Source of the DNA: Nocardioides gansuensis
GTDB taxonomy: Bacteria > Actinomycetota > Actinomycetes > Propionibacteriales > Nocardioidaceae
Length of the DNA stretch: 64,000 bases
Assembly (NCBI RefSeq): GCF_003076135.1
Contig: NZ_QDGZ01000005.1
Coordinates: 1-64,000 of the forward strand
Direction: 5' to 3'
The position numbers were made by a program, and so were the translations under genes. Shown here in pieces: positions 18,473-27,454 of this stretch (positions within the stretch are counted from its first letter, which is position 1; each line of letters starts with the position of its first letter). The notes under the pieces were generated by a model. That model was not told where the DNA came from. It did no database searches and saw only the letters and a program-made list of their open reading frames with translations.

Positions 18473-18850
18473 TCAAGTGGTCTGCGGACCTCCTTCGGGG
18501 GCAGCATGGAGCGTGTTCAGTGTCCGGTAGAGCTGGCGGGTGAGGTAGCGCTTGAGAAAGCGCCGGATCTCCTTGGTGGTGCGTCCCTCTTGCGCGGCGT
18601 CGCTCGACGTAGGCACGGTCGCGACGTCGTGAGTCAATCGGGTGATGGTGGCCATGTGAAGAGCACGGTTGAGCCGACGGTCACCGCCACGGTTGAGCCG
18701 ATGACGGGTGGTGTTTCCCGACGAGGCGGGGATGGAATTGACTCCGGCAGAGGCAGCGAACGCCGCTTCGGAACGAACCCGGCCGGAGTGGGACCAAGCC
18801 GCGTAGACGACCGCAGCGGTGACGGGACCGATCCCGGTCTTGTCCAGCGG
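18473..18850 (-). mobile_element. C-terminal part of an IS110-family transposase
   Basis: The minus strand encodes LDKTGIGPVTAAVVYAAW, SEAAFAASAGVNSIPASSG, HRLNRGGDRRLNRALHM and a basic tail that ends at a stop at 18473. This is the Transposase_20 domain with its serine recombinase-like catalytic serine region (PASSG). The DEDD N-terminal domain is not readable upstream; the open frame continuing to 19186 has unnatural composition there. It is a truncated, inactive copy. Confidence 0.7.
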
Positions 18851-19199
18851 GACCGCTGCCCTGCTGGCCCGGAGGAGTTTCCTCTTACGGAATCGCCTCG
18901 CTCGCCACTTCGACGAGCGGGACGGAAAGACGACGCGACTGTGGACTGCCGCACTCGGTGTCGCTGCTCGGGCTGGCTTCGGCAGGTCCTTCAGGGCGCG
19001 GCGTATTGGGCCAGGCGATGAGCCAGCGTCAAGCCGGTGAGAACGGGGTTGACCGAGCCTACGATCGGAAAGATCGCCTGATCGCAACAGTAAGCGTTGG
19101 AGACGTGGTGGAAGCGGCCGAGTGGATCGGTCACCGAGGTTGGCACACTCGGATCGACCGTGCGCGGGAGTGGGCGGCGCGGACACCAGGTCGCGCCGG

Positions 19200-19706
19200 C
19201 TATCCGTCGCGAGGAGTCGCCCCGGGGCCGGGCCGGGGCGCGATCCGGCGGAGGTCGCCTACCTCGTGTCCCGCATGGCAGGTCGCGACCATGCGCATCA
19301 CGGCGTCGCAGTCGCGGTGCACGAACTGGACCGGGGGACCGGCGGGGTCGGCGAGGTAGCGGTCACCCCACTGGGCGATTGCGATCAGCACCGGATAGAG
19401 GTCGATGCCCTTGTCGGTGAGTCGGTACTCGTGGCGGGCACGCTCGCCGGGCGACTTGTACGGCTCCTTGCGCAGGATCCCGTGCTCGACGAGAAGCGCG
19501 AGCCGGTCGGTGAGCACCTGCCGGGGGATCGAAGTGTGTCGGCGCATGTCGTCAAAGCGGCGGACCCCGTTGAACACTTCGCGCAGCACCACGAAGGTCC
19601 AGCGCTCTCCGAGGATCGCCATCGCCCGGCCGACGGTGCAGTTATCGACGGAGAAGGCCAGAGCGGGCGGCGTACGGACTCCTTCTGGAATCGTGTTCAC
19701 GGTCAC
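19200..19706 (-). CDS. HxlR-family transcriptional regulator
   Basis: The 168-residue winged-helix protein has the HxlR hallmarks: CTVGRAMAILGERWTFVVLREVF near residue 22, then FDDMRRHTSIPRQVLTDRL (recognition helix) and HEYRLTDKGIDLYPVL (wing). The cysteine at about residue 23 could act as a redox or ligand sensor, as in some relatives. It starts at a GTG at 19706. It is divergent from the thioesterase at 19755 with only 48 bases between, so control of that gene is likely. Confidence 0.85.
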   Translation of the reverse strand: MTVNTIPEGVRTPPALAFSVDNCTVGRAMAILGERWTFVVLREVFNGVRRFDDMRRHTSIPRQVLTDRLALLVEHGILRKEPYKSPGERARHEYRLTDKGIDLYPVLIAIAQWGDRYLADPAGPPVQFVHRDCDAVMRMVATCHAGHEVGDLRRIAPRPGPGATPRDG

Positions 19707-19712
19707 ATGCTA

Positions 19713-19729
19713 AGTCTACTTGACAGACT
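19713..19729. promoter_or_regulatory. Inverted repeat in the HxlR/thioesterase promoter
   Basis: AGTCT (19713-19717) and AGACT (19725-19729) flank TTGACA (19720-19725), a good -35 hexamer for the rightward thioesterase gene. A regulator bound here would cover the promoter. Confidence 0.4.
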
Positions 19730-19754
19730 CAGCAAGGGTGGGCACGCTGGATCC

Positions 19755-20303
19755 ATGACGCAGACCCAGGACCATGCCCGGGACAAGGCCGAGCAGTCAC
19801 CCGATCTGTCGCAGTGGCAAACCGAGACCCGCGAGGTCAGGTGGGCGATGCCGGGCCAGTGGAACTTCGAGGCCCTCGCGGCGATGGATGGACTCGGTCA
19901 GCTCCAGGCGATCGAGCAGGGCCTGATGCCGCCGCCGCCGGTCATGGCCACCGTCGACATGTGCGGCTTCCACGCCGAGCGGGGCTCGGTGACGGTCCGG
20001 ATGTACGCGCAATCCTTCCACTACAACCCCCTCGGCGGCGTGCATGGCGGAATGATCGCGACGCTGCTCGACACAGCGGCCGGGTGCTCGGTGCACTCGA
20101 CCCTCGCCGTCGGCGAGGGCTACACCTCGCTCGACCTCAGCACGAAGTTCCTGCGCCCGGTCACCACCGAATCCGGCCTGCTCACCTGCGTCGGGAAGGT
20201 CATCTCTCGCGGCCGGCGAACGGCGCTCGCCGAGGCACAGCTCACGGACGAGACCGGCCGGGTGCTCGCGCACGCCACGTCGAGCTGCATGATCTTCAGC
20301 TGA
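19755..20303 (+). CDS. PaaI-family hotdog thioesterase
   Basis: The 182-residue product has an N-terminal extension of about 60 residues. A hotdog fold follows, containing NPLGGVHGGMIATLLDTAAG, the conserved helix of the PaaI/YiaC thioesterase class. The later strand STKFLRPV and the closing AHATSSCMIF are also typical. Family enzymes cleave acyl- or aryl-CoA thioesters in the cytoplasm. The ATG at 19755 fits the promoter to its left. A much longer upstream frame exists but runs through the regulator gene. The substrate is unknown; the adjacent HxlR regulator suggests an aromatic or aldehyde-linked signal. Confidence 0.8.
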   Translation: MTQTQDHARDKAEQSPDLSQWQTETREVRWAMPGQWNFEALAAMDGLGQLQAIEQGLMPPPPVMATVDMCGFHAERGSVTVRMYAQSFHYNPLGGVHGGMIATLLDTAAGCSVHSTLAVGEGYTSLDLSTKFLRPVTTESGLLTCVGKVISRGRRTALAEAQLTDETGRVLAHATSSCMIFS

Positions 20304-20787
20304 CTTGCCTTCGGCCGAGCGAGCGCACCAGCGGCAGCACCCGGTAGGCACCTGGGTAGCGGCCAGCCTCCTCTGGAGAGTCACCACGCTTTCCAACCCG
20401 CCTCCTTGTTGGCATAGAGGATCCCCTTCCGGGGACTGAGGGCTGAACGCCCTACGCCAGCGAACGGAGTCCTGATCCAACGGGACGCGGGTTTCACACT
20501 CATGACGGCGTTTTCCGCCTGGTCGAGCGTGGCCTTCCTACGGTTCGACTCCCCCGTCGCGCACGTGTGACAGGCCCCCGGGTCCTCGGATCCGGGGCTT
20601 CGTCATTTCCGACTCCGCTCGTTGTGCTGTCGCTGGGTTGCCTTCGCGACATTCGGTTGTCGCCGCTGCTGCGGCGTCGTCCTCCTCATCGACACGTACG
20701 GGTGCAACATTCGCAGCGTTGTGTCTGCGGCGGGATCGAGTGCGGCGGCCCGGCCTCAAGGCGAGCTGCGCGTCGTAGCGTGGGAGC
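20304..20787. other. Gene-free stretch with one hairpin
   Basis: No coding frame is convincing in this 484-base gap. A sequence GGTTCGACTCC at 20542-20552 matches a tRNA T-loop consensus, but the surrounding stems do not pair. The only other structure is the hairpin at 20574-20598. Confidence 0.45.
20574..20598 (+). terminator. Terminator-like hairpin
   Basis: GCCCC (20574-20578) pairs with GGGGC (20594-20598), and the inner GGGTCC/GGATCC arms extend it with one bulge. TTCGTCATTTCC follows. No intact gene directly precedes it on either strand apart from the T-loop-like remnant, so it may be what is left of a tRNA terminator. Confidence 0.45.
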
Positions 20788-23157
20788 GTGGCCACGCACG
20801 CAGCAGCGGGAAACCTGCCGGCCGAGCTGAGTACGTTAGTGGGGCGGCGTCAGGAGCTGTCCGGGGTTCGTTCTCTCTTGGGTCGTGCCCGTCTGGTGAC
20901 GCTGACCGGGATGGGTGGAGTGGGGAAGACCCGGCTGGCCGTTCAGGTGGCCCGTTCGGCATGCCGGGCGTTTCGCGACGGCGCCTGGCTTGTGGAGCTG
21001 GCCTCGGTCGCCGAACCGGGGCAGGTCGCTGAGGCGGTCGCGGGGTCGCTTCGCATCCCGGAGCAGTCGGGGCGGGATGCGAAGGAGGCGCTGTCGGAGT
21101 TCCTGGCGCGCCGGGAGCTGCTGCTGGTGATGGACAACTGCGAGCACCTGACCGACGGGTGTACGCCGTTACTGTCTGAGCTGCTCAAGCGGGCGGAGGG
21201 GCTGCGGGTGCTTGCCACGAGCCGGGAGGTCCTCGGTGTGCCGGGCGAGGTGGTGTACGACGTGGCGCCCTTGGCGGTACCGGCAGAGGGCGGGCCGCTG
21301 GATGAGACGGCCTCGCCGGCGCTTGCGCTGCTGGTCCAACGCGCCGGGGCTGCGTCAGCGGACTTCGAGGTGACCGAGGGCAACCTCGGGACCCTGGCGG
21401 AGATCTGCCGGCGCCTGGACGGGCTCCCCCTGGCGATCGAGCTGGCCGCCGTTCAACTGCGGGTCTTGTCGCCACAGGAGCTCTCCAGTCGGCTGCAGGA
21501 CCGGTTCCGGCTACTCGTGAGCCCGGGCCAGCATTCCGGCCGGCGCACGCTGCGCCAGACCGTGGAGTGGAGCTATGACCTGTGTGAGAAGGCGGAGCGG
21601 AAGCTGTGGACCCGGCTGGCCGTCTTCGCCGACGACTTCACTCTCGCCGCCGCCGCCGCGGTGTGTTCTGGTGAGGATCTCGACGAGGGCGATGTCACCG
21701 AGGCGGTCCTGAGGCTCGTGAACAAGTCCGTGCTGCTGTCCTCTGCTGATGGGGGGACCCGGCGATTCCGGATGCTGGCCACGCTGCGTGAGTACGGCCT
21801 GGAGCGGCTCCGCGACGAGCACGGGGTCGGCGGGGACCCCTCGCCGTCGGAGGTCGAGCTGAGAGCCCGGCACCTCGCCTGGTGCGGCCAGCTGGCCGCA
21901 CGGTTCGAGGGTGAGTGGTTCGGCCCGGATCAGCCGCGCTGGCGGGCTCAGCTGGTGGCGGAGCTGCCGAACATCCGCGCCGCGTTGCAGTTCGCCCTGG
22001 ACCACCCTGGGCACACCTCGGCCGGCCAGCGGCTTGCCGCGGACCTGCGCGCCTTGTGGCTCACCGGGCCGATGCGGGAGGGAACCGTCTGGCTGGCCAG
22101 ACTCATCGACGCCGCCCCGGAGCCGAGCCCGGAGCTCGTGCACGCGCTGTCGGCGTTGTCGTGGGTGGCTGCTGCGGCGGGGTCGGCGGACCGGTCGACG
22201 GAGGCCGCACGGAGCGCGGTGGAGCTGGCCGCGGAGCATGCCCCGGAGCGGCTGCCCCGCGCGCTGCACAACCTCGGCATGAACCTCGCGGCACGGGGCG
22301 ACCCTTCGGCGTTGCCGCTGCTGGAGGAGTCCGTGGCGAGGGCCAGGAGTGCGCCCGGCGAGCGAAGCGAAGAGCTGGCCTACGCGCTCTTCACCCTCGG
22401 GTTCTGCGTGGGAGTGCAGGGCGACCTCGCACGCAGCGCGGACCTGTATGCCGAGAGCGTGTCGATCTGCCGTGGCGCCGGAGAGCGGTGGTGGCTGGCC
22501 TGGATGAGACTGGCCGAGGCCTACCGCTCCTCGATCCTGGAGGACCCGGCTGCACTGGAGTCTGCGGTCAGGGAGGCACTGGACCTGGCCAGGCAGGTCC
22601 CGGACGACCACGCGTGCGTGACCGCCCTGAGCCACCTCGCCCTTCGAGCGGAGGGAGCCGATGCCCGGCGGGCCGCCTTCCTCCTCGGCATCTGCGAGCA
22701 GTACTGGCGCGACGCCGGCGGGTTCATGCTCGCCGTCGAGCCGTGGGCTTCCGCGATCGAGCAAGCCAGGGAGTGGTGCCGGACGGCGCTGGGCGAGGCG
22801 GCGTACGAGGAGGAGCATCGGCGCGGCGAGGCGGCCACCTTGGAAGAGGGCATCGCGATGGTGCTCGGTGAGCGGCCGTCGGCCCCGTCCCGCACGGGAG
22901 CGGCCGTCACGGCCACCGGGGTGAAGCTGACCAAGCGAGAGGCCGAGATCGCCCGCCTGGTCGCCGAGGGGCTCAGCAACCGCGACATCGCAGCCCGGCT
23001 TGTCCTGTCCTCTCGCACGGTCGAGACCCATGTGCAGAACATCCTCACCAAGACTGGTTTCACCAGCCGGACGCAGATAGCGGCCTGGTACGCCGGGCTT
23101 GGCCGATCGGACGACGCGCCGCCCCAGGGGCCTGACGGCTGGCCGAGGAACTGGTGA
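20788..23157 (+). CDS. Large LuxR-type transcriptional regulator with NB-ARC-like ATPase
   Basis: The 789-residue protein starts GTG at 20788. An NTPase of the AfsR/LAL type follows. Walker A is GMGGVGKTRL (residues 41-50), Walker B is LLLVMDNCEHL near 115, and RVLATSREVLG and GLPLAIELAA follow, all typical of STAND ATPases. Residues about 370-690 are helical repeats of the TPR type. Residues 713-765 are a LuxR helix-turn-helix (TKREAEIARLVAEGLSNRDIA ends its first part). Such proteins are ATP-dependent activators that sense a ligand or partner protein. No target gene is obvious; the neighbour on the right is convergent. Confidence 0.88.
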   Translation: MATHAAAGNLPAELSTLVGRRQELSGVRSLLGRARLVTLTGMGGVGKTRLAVQVARSACRAFRDGAWLVELASVAEPGQVAEAVAGSLRIPEQSGRDAKEALSEFLARRELLLVMDNCEHLTDGCTPLLSELLKRAEGLRVLATSREVLGVPGEVVYDVAPLAVPAEGGPLDETASPALALLVQRAGAASADFEVTEGNLGTLAEICRRLDGLPLAIELAAVQLRVLSPQELSSRLQDRFRLLVSPGQHSGRRTLRQTVEWSYDLCEKAERKLWTRLAVFADDFTLAAAAAVCSGEDLDEGDVTEAVLRLVNKSVLLSSADGGTRRFRMLATLREYGLERLRDEHGVGGDPSPSEVELRARHLAWCGQLAARFEGEWFGPDQPRWRAQLVAELPNIRAALQFALDHPGHTSAGQRLAADLRALWLTGPMREGTVWLARLIDAAPEPSPELVHALSALSWVAAAAGSADRSTEAARSAVELAAEHAPERLPRALHNLGMNLAARGDPSALPLLEESVARARSAPGERSEELAYALFTLGFCVGVQGDLARSADLYAESVSICRGAGERWWLAWMRLAEAYRSSILEDPAALESAVREALDLARQVPDDHACVTALSHLALRAEGADARRAAFLLGICEQYWRDAGGFMLAVEPWASAIEQAREWCRTALGEAAYEEEHRRGEAATLEEGIAMVLGERPSAPSRTGAAVTATGVKLTKREAEIARLVAEGLSNRDIAARLVLSSRTVETHVQNILTKTGFTSRTQIAAWYAGLGRSDDAPPQGPDGWPRNW

Positions 23158-23251
23158 CCGTTTTGAGACGCATGCGGGCAGGTCATCGAATTCCGACCTG
23201 TGGAGTGGAGGTTCGACCTCTGGTGGCGCGGCGCGGGGCTGGGCAGTGTCG

Positions 23252-23869
23252 TCAGACTGGGCGAGCTTCGAGACGGGCCCGGAACCCCGTGATCAGTGCC
23301 TCGAGGCCCACCTCGAAGGCCTGGTCCGCCCGGCGGGCGCCAGTCGGGAGCGCCGCCAGGCAGCGACTCAGGCCGGGGTGCCGCTCCTCGTCCACCTCGA
23401 TCATCCCTTCGGGCATGACCAGGTCAAGGGCGGACCCGAGCAGGAAGCTCTCCACGGCGACGATCACGGCGAGTACGTCACGGTCGCGGAATCCGGCGCG
23501 GAGAAATGCGGCGACGGCCTTCTCGTAGACGTCGACCACCTCGGACATCCGCACCGGCGCTGTCGCGAGCATCCGGATCGCTTTGGGATGCTCGGCGAAG
23601 AGGTCTCGATAAGTCCGCGCCCACCGGGCGAGTCCCTCGTCCCATGGGTCGGCGTCCAGCAGCGTGTGGTCCAGTTCCTGGACGACCTCGGCCCGCAGCA
23701 ACTCGACGATCTCGGCCTTGCCTTCGACGTGGTGGTAGAGCGACGAGGGACGCACCCCGAGTCCCGCTGCCAGCTCGGGCATCGTGAAGTCGCCCTTCTC
23801 GTCGACCAATGCGAGCGCGGCTCGAGCTATCCCACTGCGGTCGAGCAGACGCTCCGGTGGCCGAGGCAT
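23252..23869 (-). CDS. TetR-family regulator with two candidate operators
   Basis: The 205-residue TetR protein has the helix-turn-helix MPELAAGLGVRPSSLYHHVEGKAE near residues 30-53 and the usual all-helical ligand domain, including MLATAPVRMSE. Its promoter side faces the truncated serine hydrolase and the intact one at 24183. Two copies of an ACCGAA-five-TTCG-type palindrome lie in the gap. It is probably an autorepressor that also controls the hydrolase genes. Confidence 0.88.
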   Translation of the reverse strand: MPRPPERLLDRSGIARAALALVDEKGDFTMPELAAGLGVRPSSLYHHVEGKAEIVELLRAEVVQELDHTLLDADPWDEGLARWARTYRDLFAEHPKAIRMLATAPVRMSEVVDVYEKAVAAFLRAGFRDRDVLAVIVAVESFLLGSALDLVMPEGMIEVDEERHPGLSRCLAALPTGARRADQAFEVGLEALITGFRARLEARPV

Positions 23870-23928
23870 GCCTCCCCCTTGGTCGTCACGGCAGAGAGCG
23901 AACTGGACGGTTCGCCATGGCCAAACAT

Positions 23929-24005
23929 ACCGAATGAAATTCGATAAATCTCTTGTGGTCTGGCCGCACCGCCCCTAACATCCTCTAAACCGAATAACGT
24001 TCGGT
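23929..24005. promoter_or_regulatory. Pair of TetR-type operators
   Basis: ACCGAATGAAATTCGAT (23929-23945) and ACCGAATAACGTTCGGT (23989-24005) are 60 bases apart centre to centre, and TAAA follows each. The second is a near-perfect ACCGAA/TTCGGT palindrome; the first is imperfect. The region is AT-rich and lies between the TetR gene and the rightward hydrolase transcript. Confidence 0.65.
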
Positions 24006-24009
24006 AAAC

Positions 24010-24186
24010 GAGTGGAAGGCCCGTGTCTACAACCAGTTCGTGTACGTCGACCCTCCCAGCGCCGTGACGATCGTCAAGCTTTCCGCGAACCACAGGTACG
24101 GGATGACGTCGGACGAGGCCACGAACAGGGAGAACGAGACCCTCGCGGTCCTCCGCACCATCGTTCAGGAGGCGAACCCTTCATGA
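24010..24186 (+). pseudogene. C-terminal remnant of a serine hydrolase
   Basis: The frame from 24010 encodes EWKARVYNQFVYVDPPSAV, then IVKLSANHRYG, DEATNRENETLAVLR, and ends at the TGA at 24184-24186. This matches the end of beta-lactamase-fold esterases (compare FGQYIYVNPRTQTVIVKLS in the next gene). There is no start codon and the catalytic Ser-x-x-Lys part is missing. The remnant sits directly after the operators and overlaps the next start as ATGA. A tandem hydrolase has therefore been reduced to its last 58 codons. Confidence 0.7.
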
Positions 24187-25424
24187 CCGCCAAGCGCTCC
24201 ATCACCCGCCGCGCGCTCGCAGCCGCCGCGTTTGCGGTGTCCCTCGGCTCGCTCAGCGCCGTGCCCGTCGGATTGGCAGGTGGTGCCCACGCATCCGACA
24301 GCGTTCAGACGGCCATCGATCTGGACGATCCGACCAAGCCATCCGAGTTCGGCCGGCTGCTTCCCTCGACCCCGATCGCCCCGGCGCGACACGTCCGGGC
24401 GCTCCGCCGCAGTCACGAGCAGATACCCGCATCGGTGCCGTGGGGCGACGGACAACGCAAGACGATCGCTGACTTCCTCACGACCACGAACACCCGAGGC
24501 TTCGTGGTGCTGCACCGCGGTCGACTGGTGACCGAGTGGTACGACGACCACACCGGACCCACGACGAAGCTGGCGTCCTGGTCGGTGGCCAAGTCGATGG
24601 CCGGCCTGCTGACCGGTCAGGCGATCGCCGAAGGCCGCCTCACTCTCAACACCCGGGTCGTCACGATCCTGCCCTGGCTGCGGGTCGAGAACCCCGCGGA
24701 CGGTGACCCGCGGTTCAACACCATCACCGTTCGCCACCTGCTCGACATGACCAGCGGCATCGACGCCGCCGAGGGATATCAGGTGGACCCGCTCGAGGAC
24801 CCGAGTGCGGCGCTCTCGATGCTCACCGGCACCTACCTGATGCTGGTCCACCCCGACATGCACAGCTACGCGTTGAGCCACCGGCGCATGGTCTTCGACC
24901 CCGGCACCCGGGGCGAGTACGCCAGCTACAACACCCAGCTCTTGTCGATGGTGCTGAGCAAGGTGTTCGGCACCGACTACATCACCGCCTTCGTGAACCG
25001 GCTCTGGAGACCCGCAGGCGCCCAGCACGCGGCAACCTGGAACCTCGACCACGGCGGCGGTATCGCCAAGGCCTTCTGTTGCCTCAACGCCACCGCCCGC
25101 GACTTCGCCCGCCTCGGACTCCTCGCCGCCGAGGCAGGCGGCCCAGGCTCCCGCGTCAGCAGAGCCTGGCTCGACCGGATCCTCACGCCGCAGCCGACGC
25201 CGCTCGGGGGCTGGCCTTACTCGACCCAGTTCTGGCACGTGCCCGGCGACCAACACGGCAAGCGCGCCAACGATGTCAGCGCCATCGGCGTCTTCGGCCA
25301 GTACATCTACGTCAACCCGCGCACCCAGACCGTGATCGTCAAACTCAGCGACCACGGCATCGAGCAGGACGAAGCCCTCACTTTCCGCGCAATGCGCTCT
25401 ATGGCCCGCTCCTGGCGCCACTGA
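24183..25424 (+). CDS. Exported beta-lactamase-fold serine hydrolase (NylB-like)
   Basis: The 413-residue product has a Tat/Sec-like signal (KRSITRRALAAAAFAVSL). It then carries the class C beta-lactamase fold: catalytic S-x-x-K in SWSVAKSMAG near residue 138, Y-x-N in YASYNTQ near 245, and WNLDHGGGIAKA further on. The closest recognised class is 6-aminohexanoate-dimer hydrolase and related esterases, which cleave small amides or esters outside the cell. The ATG overlaps the remnant stop as ATGA, so the original operon had two such genes. Expression is probably under the divergent TetR. Confidence 0.8.
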   Translation: MTAKRSITRRALAAAAFAVSLGSLSAVPVGLAGGAHASDSVQTAIDLDDPTKPSEFGRLLPSTPIAPARHVRALRRSHEQIPASVPWGDGQRKTIADFLTTTNTRGFVVLHRGRLVTEWYDDHTGPTTKLASWSVAKSMAGLLTGQAIAEGRLTLNTRVVTILPWLRVENPADGDPRFNTITVRHLLDMTSGIDAAEGYQVDPLEDPSAALSMLTGTYLMLVHPDMHSYALSHRRMVFDPGTRGEYASYNTQLLSMVLSKVFGTDYITAFVNRLWRPAGAQHAATWNLDHGGGIAKAFCCLNATARDFARLGLLAAEAGGPGSRVSRAWLDRILTPQPTPLGGWPYSTQFWHVPGDQHGKRANDVSAIGVFGQYIYVNPRTQTVIVKLSDHGIEQDEALTFRAMRSMARSWRH

Positions 25425-25579
25425 GCCGGGAGCATCCCACGGCGATCAGCATGCTGTGATGGCCGGCAGCCCGCGCATCGACCGGCCGAAGCGGACGAAC
25501 CCGACTTGCGCCTCCGCGTCGGCGCATGCTCGGCTCCAGTCACCTAAGTCGCCGGGCGGCAACCGCTTCCAACGGTGGC

Positions 25580-26767
25580 TCAGGCCGGCCAGCCGGTGTA
25601 GCCCTCGGCGAGGTAGGTCGAGCCGGCGGTGGAGCCCACGACCGACGCGAGCTCGCCGAGCTGGCGTCGTACGTCGAAGGCGGTCGCGCCGGGCAGCGTG
25701 TGGAGCATCGTCGTCATCCAGTACGAGAAGTGCTGCGCGCGCCAGACGCGGTCGAGGGCGCGAGGGCTGTAACGATCGAGGGCGCCGTCGTCGTTCTCGC
25801 GCACCGCCCGCTCGAGCAGTTCCGCGAGGACGCGGACGTCCGCCAGTGCCAGGTTGAGGCCCTTCGCGCCGGTCGGTGGAACCGTGTGTGCGGCGTCGCC
25901 TGCGAGGAGCAGGCGACCGTGGCGCATCGGCTCGGCGACGAAGCTGCGGAACCGCAGCACCGCCTTGTCGGTGATGGTGCCCTCGTTGAGGGTGAAGCCG
26001 TCGGGACCCGCGACCCGCGACTGGAGCTCCGCCCAGATCCGGTCCTCCGACCACTGGTCGACGTCCTCGTCGGGGTTGCACTGGAAGTACATCCGCTGCA
26101 GGGTCTCGGTGCGTTGGCTGATCAGCGCGAAACCGCGCTCGGAGTGGGTGTAGACCAGCTCGGGCGCGCTCGGTGCCGCCTCGGCGAGGATCCCGAACCA
26201 CGCGAACGGGTACTCGCGGAAGTAGTGCCGCCGCCGCGCTTCGGGCACTTCCTGCCGACAGGTCGACCGGGACCCGTCGGCCCCGACGAGGTAGTCGCAG
26301 CGGATCTCCTGGGGCACACCGTCGGCGTCGGTGAACAGGATGCCGGGGCGCGGGCCGGTGAGGTCGACGACGCGGGTGTCGCGGATGCCGAACCGGACGT
26401 CGCCGGCGTCGCGGGTGCGGGCGTCCGCGAGGTCGATGAAGACATCGGTCTGCGGGTAGAGCCAGGCCGACTCGCCGACCAGTGCCTTGAAGTCGACCCG
26501 GTGGCTGGTGCCGCCGAACCGCAGCGCGATCCCGCCGTGTGCGTGCCCCTCGCGGTGCACCCGGTCCGAGACTCCGGAGTCGACGAGCAGTCGGACGCTG
26601 TCGGCCTCGAGGATGCCGGCCCGGACGGTGGTCTCGATCTCCCGGCGGGTGCGATGGTCGACCACCACCGAGTCGATGCCGCTGAGCGCGAGCAGGTGGG
26701 AGAGCATCAGGCCGGCTGGGCCACCGCCGACGATGCCGACGGTGGTGCGGGTGAGACGTGGCTGCAT
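25580..26767 (-). CDS. pobA: 4-hydroxybenzoate 3-monooxygenase
   Basis: The 395-residue class A flavoprotein hydroxylates 4-hydroxybenzoate to protocatechuate with NAD(P)H and oxygen. The dinucleotide fold GIVGGGPAGL is at residues 11-20. RAGILEADSVRLL is the substrate-side segment typical of PobA, and the FAD motif is GDAAHTVPPTGAKGLNLA. Length (about 394) and motifs match PobA end to end. It is the last gene of the pca operon, 12 bases after pcaJ, so 4-hydroxybenzoate enters the same pathway under the same control. Confidence 0.93.
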   Translation of the reverse strand: MQPRLTRTTVGIVGGGPAGLMLSHLLALSGIDSVVVDHRTRREIETTVRAGILEADSVRLLVDSGVSDRVHREGHAHGGIALRFGGTSHRVDFKALVGESAWLYPQTDVFIDLADARTRDAGDVRFGIRDTRVVDLTGPRPGILFTDADGVPQEIRCDYLVGADGSRSTCRQEVPEARRRHYFREYPFAWFGILAEAAPSAPELVYTHSERGFALISQRTETLQRMYFQCNPDEDVDQWSEDRIWAELQSRVAGPDGFTLNEGTITDKAVLRFRSFVAEPMRHGRLLLAGDAAHTVPPTGAKGLNLALADVRVLAELLERAVRENDDGALDRYSPRALDRVWRAQHFSYWMTTMLHTLPGATAFDVRRQLGELASVVGSTAGSTYLAEGYTGWPA

Positions 26768-26779
26768 GGGTCCGCCCTT

Positions 26780-27454
26780 TCAGCGTCCGGTGCCATCGAC
26801 GAGCGGGACGTCGACGAGCGCGGTGAGGTCGTCGTACTCGATCCCGAACAGGTCGCGCACGACGACGCCCTCGGGCTCGATCAGGAACACGGCGAGGTCG
26901 GTGTAGACCCGGCTCACGCACTGCAGCCCGGTCAGCGGATAGGTGCACTCGGGGACCAGCTTGGCGCGCCCGTCCCGGGACAGCAGATTCATCATCACGA
27001 ACGTCTGCCTGGCCCCGATGGCGAGATCCATCGCGCCCCCCACGGCCGGGATGTCATCCGGTCGGCCGGTGTGCCAGTTGGCCAGGTCGCCGCGCGCCGA
27101 GACCTGGTAGGCGCCGAGCACGCAGATGTCGAGGTGGCCGCCCCGCATCATCGCGAAGGAGTCGGCGTGGTGGAAGTACGACGCCCCCGGCAGCTCGGAC
27201 ACGGCGACCTTGCCGGCGTTGACCAGGTCCGGGTCGACCTCCTCGGCTCGAGCCTCGGGGCCCATGCCGAGCATCCCGTTCTCGGTGTGCAGCATGACGC
27301 CGCTGTCCGGCGCCAGGAAGTTGGCAACCTTGGTGGGGAGCCCGATCCCGAGGTTCACGAACGAACCCGCCGGGATGTCGGCTGCCACCTGCCGGGCGAG
27401 GGCGTCGCGGTCGATGCCGGTCGGTAGTGCGCTGGTCGAGCTGGTCGTGGTCAT
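26780..27454 (-). CDS. pcaJ: 3-oxoadipate CoA-transferase subunit B
   Basis: The 224-residue beta subunit of the succinyl-CoA:3-oxoadipate transferase carries the catalytic glutamate in TENGMLGMGP near residue 60. It also has the family start LARQVAADIPAGSFVNLGIG and GGAMDLAIGA. It moves CoA from succinyl-CoA to 3-oxoadipate together with PcaI. Its ATG overlaps the pcaI stop by four bases, which supports translational coupling and equal amounts of both subunits. Confidence 0.92.
   Translation of the reverse strand: MTTTSSTSALPTGIDRDALARQVAADIPAGSFVNLGIGLPTKVANFLAPDSGVMLHTENGMLGMGPEARAEEVDPDLVNAGKVAVSELPGASYFHHADSFAMMRGGHLDICVLGAYQVSARGDLANWHTGRPDDIPAVGGAMDLAIGARQTFVMMNLLSRDGRAKLVPECTYPLTGLQCVSRVYTDLAVFLIEPEGVVVRDLFGIEYDDLTALVDVPLVDGTGR

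Noticed and set aside
20530..20570. T-loop consensus GGTTCGACTCC suggesting a tRNA gene
   Set aside because: The bases flanking the loop do not form the five-pair stem, and no anticodon or acceptor arm can be built upstream.
21511..23031. 506-codon open frame antisense to the LuxR-type regulator
   Set aside because: It mirrors the codon structure of the sense gene, is rich in Arg/Gly/Pro and has no domain. Such frames are usual in very high-GC DNA.
25526..27427. 633-codon plus-strand frame across pobA and pcaJ
   Set aside because: It lies antisense to two clearly assigned enzymes and its translation matches no family.
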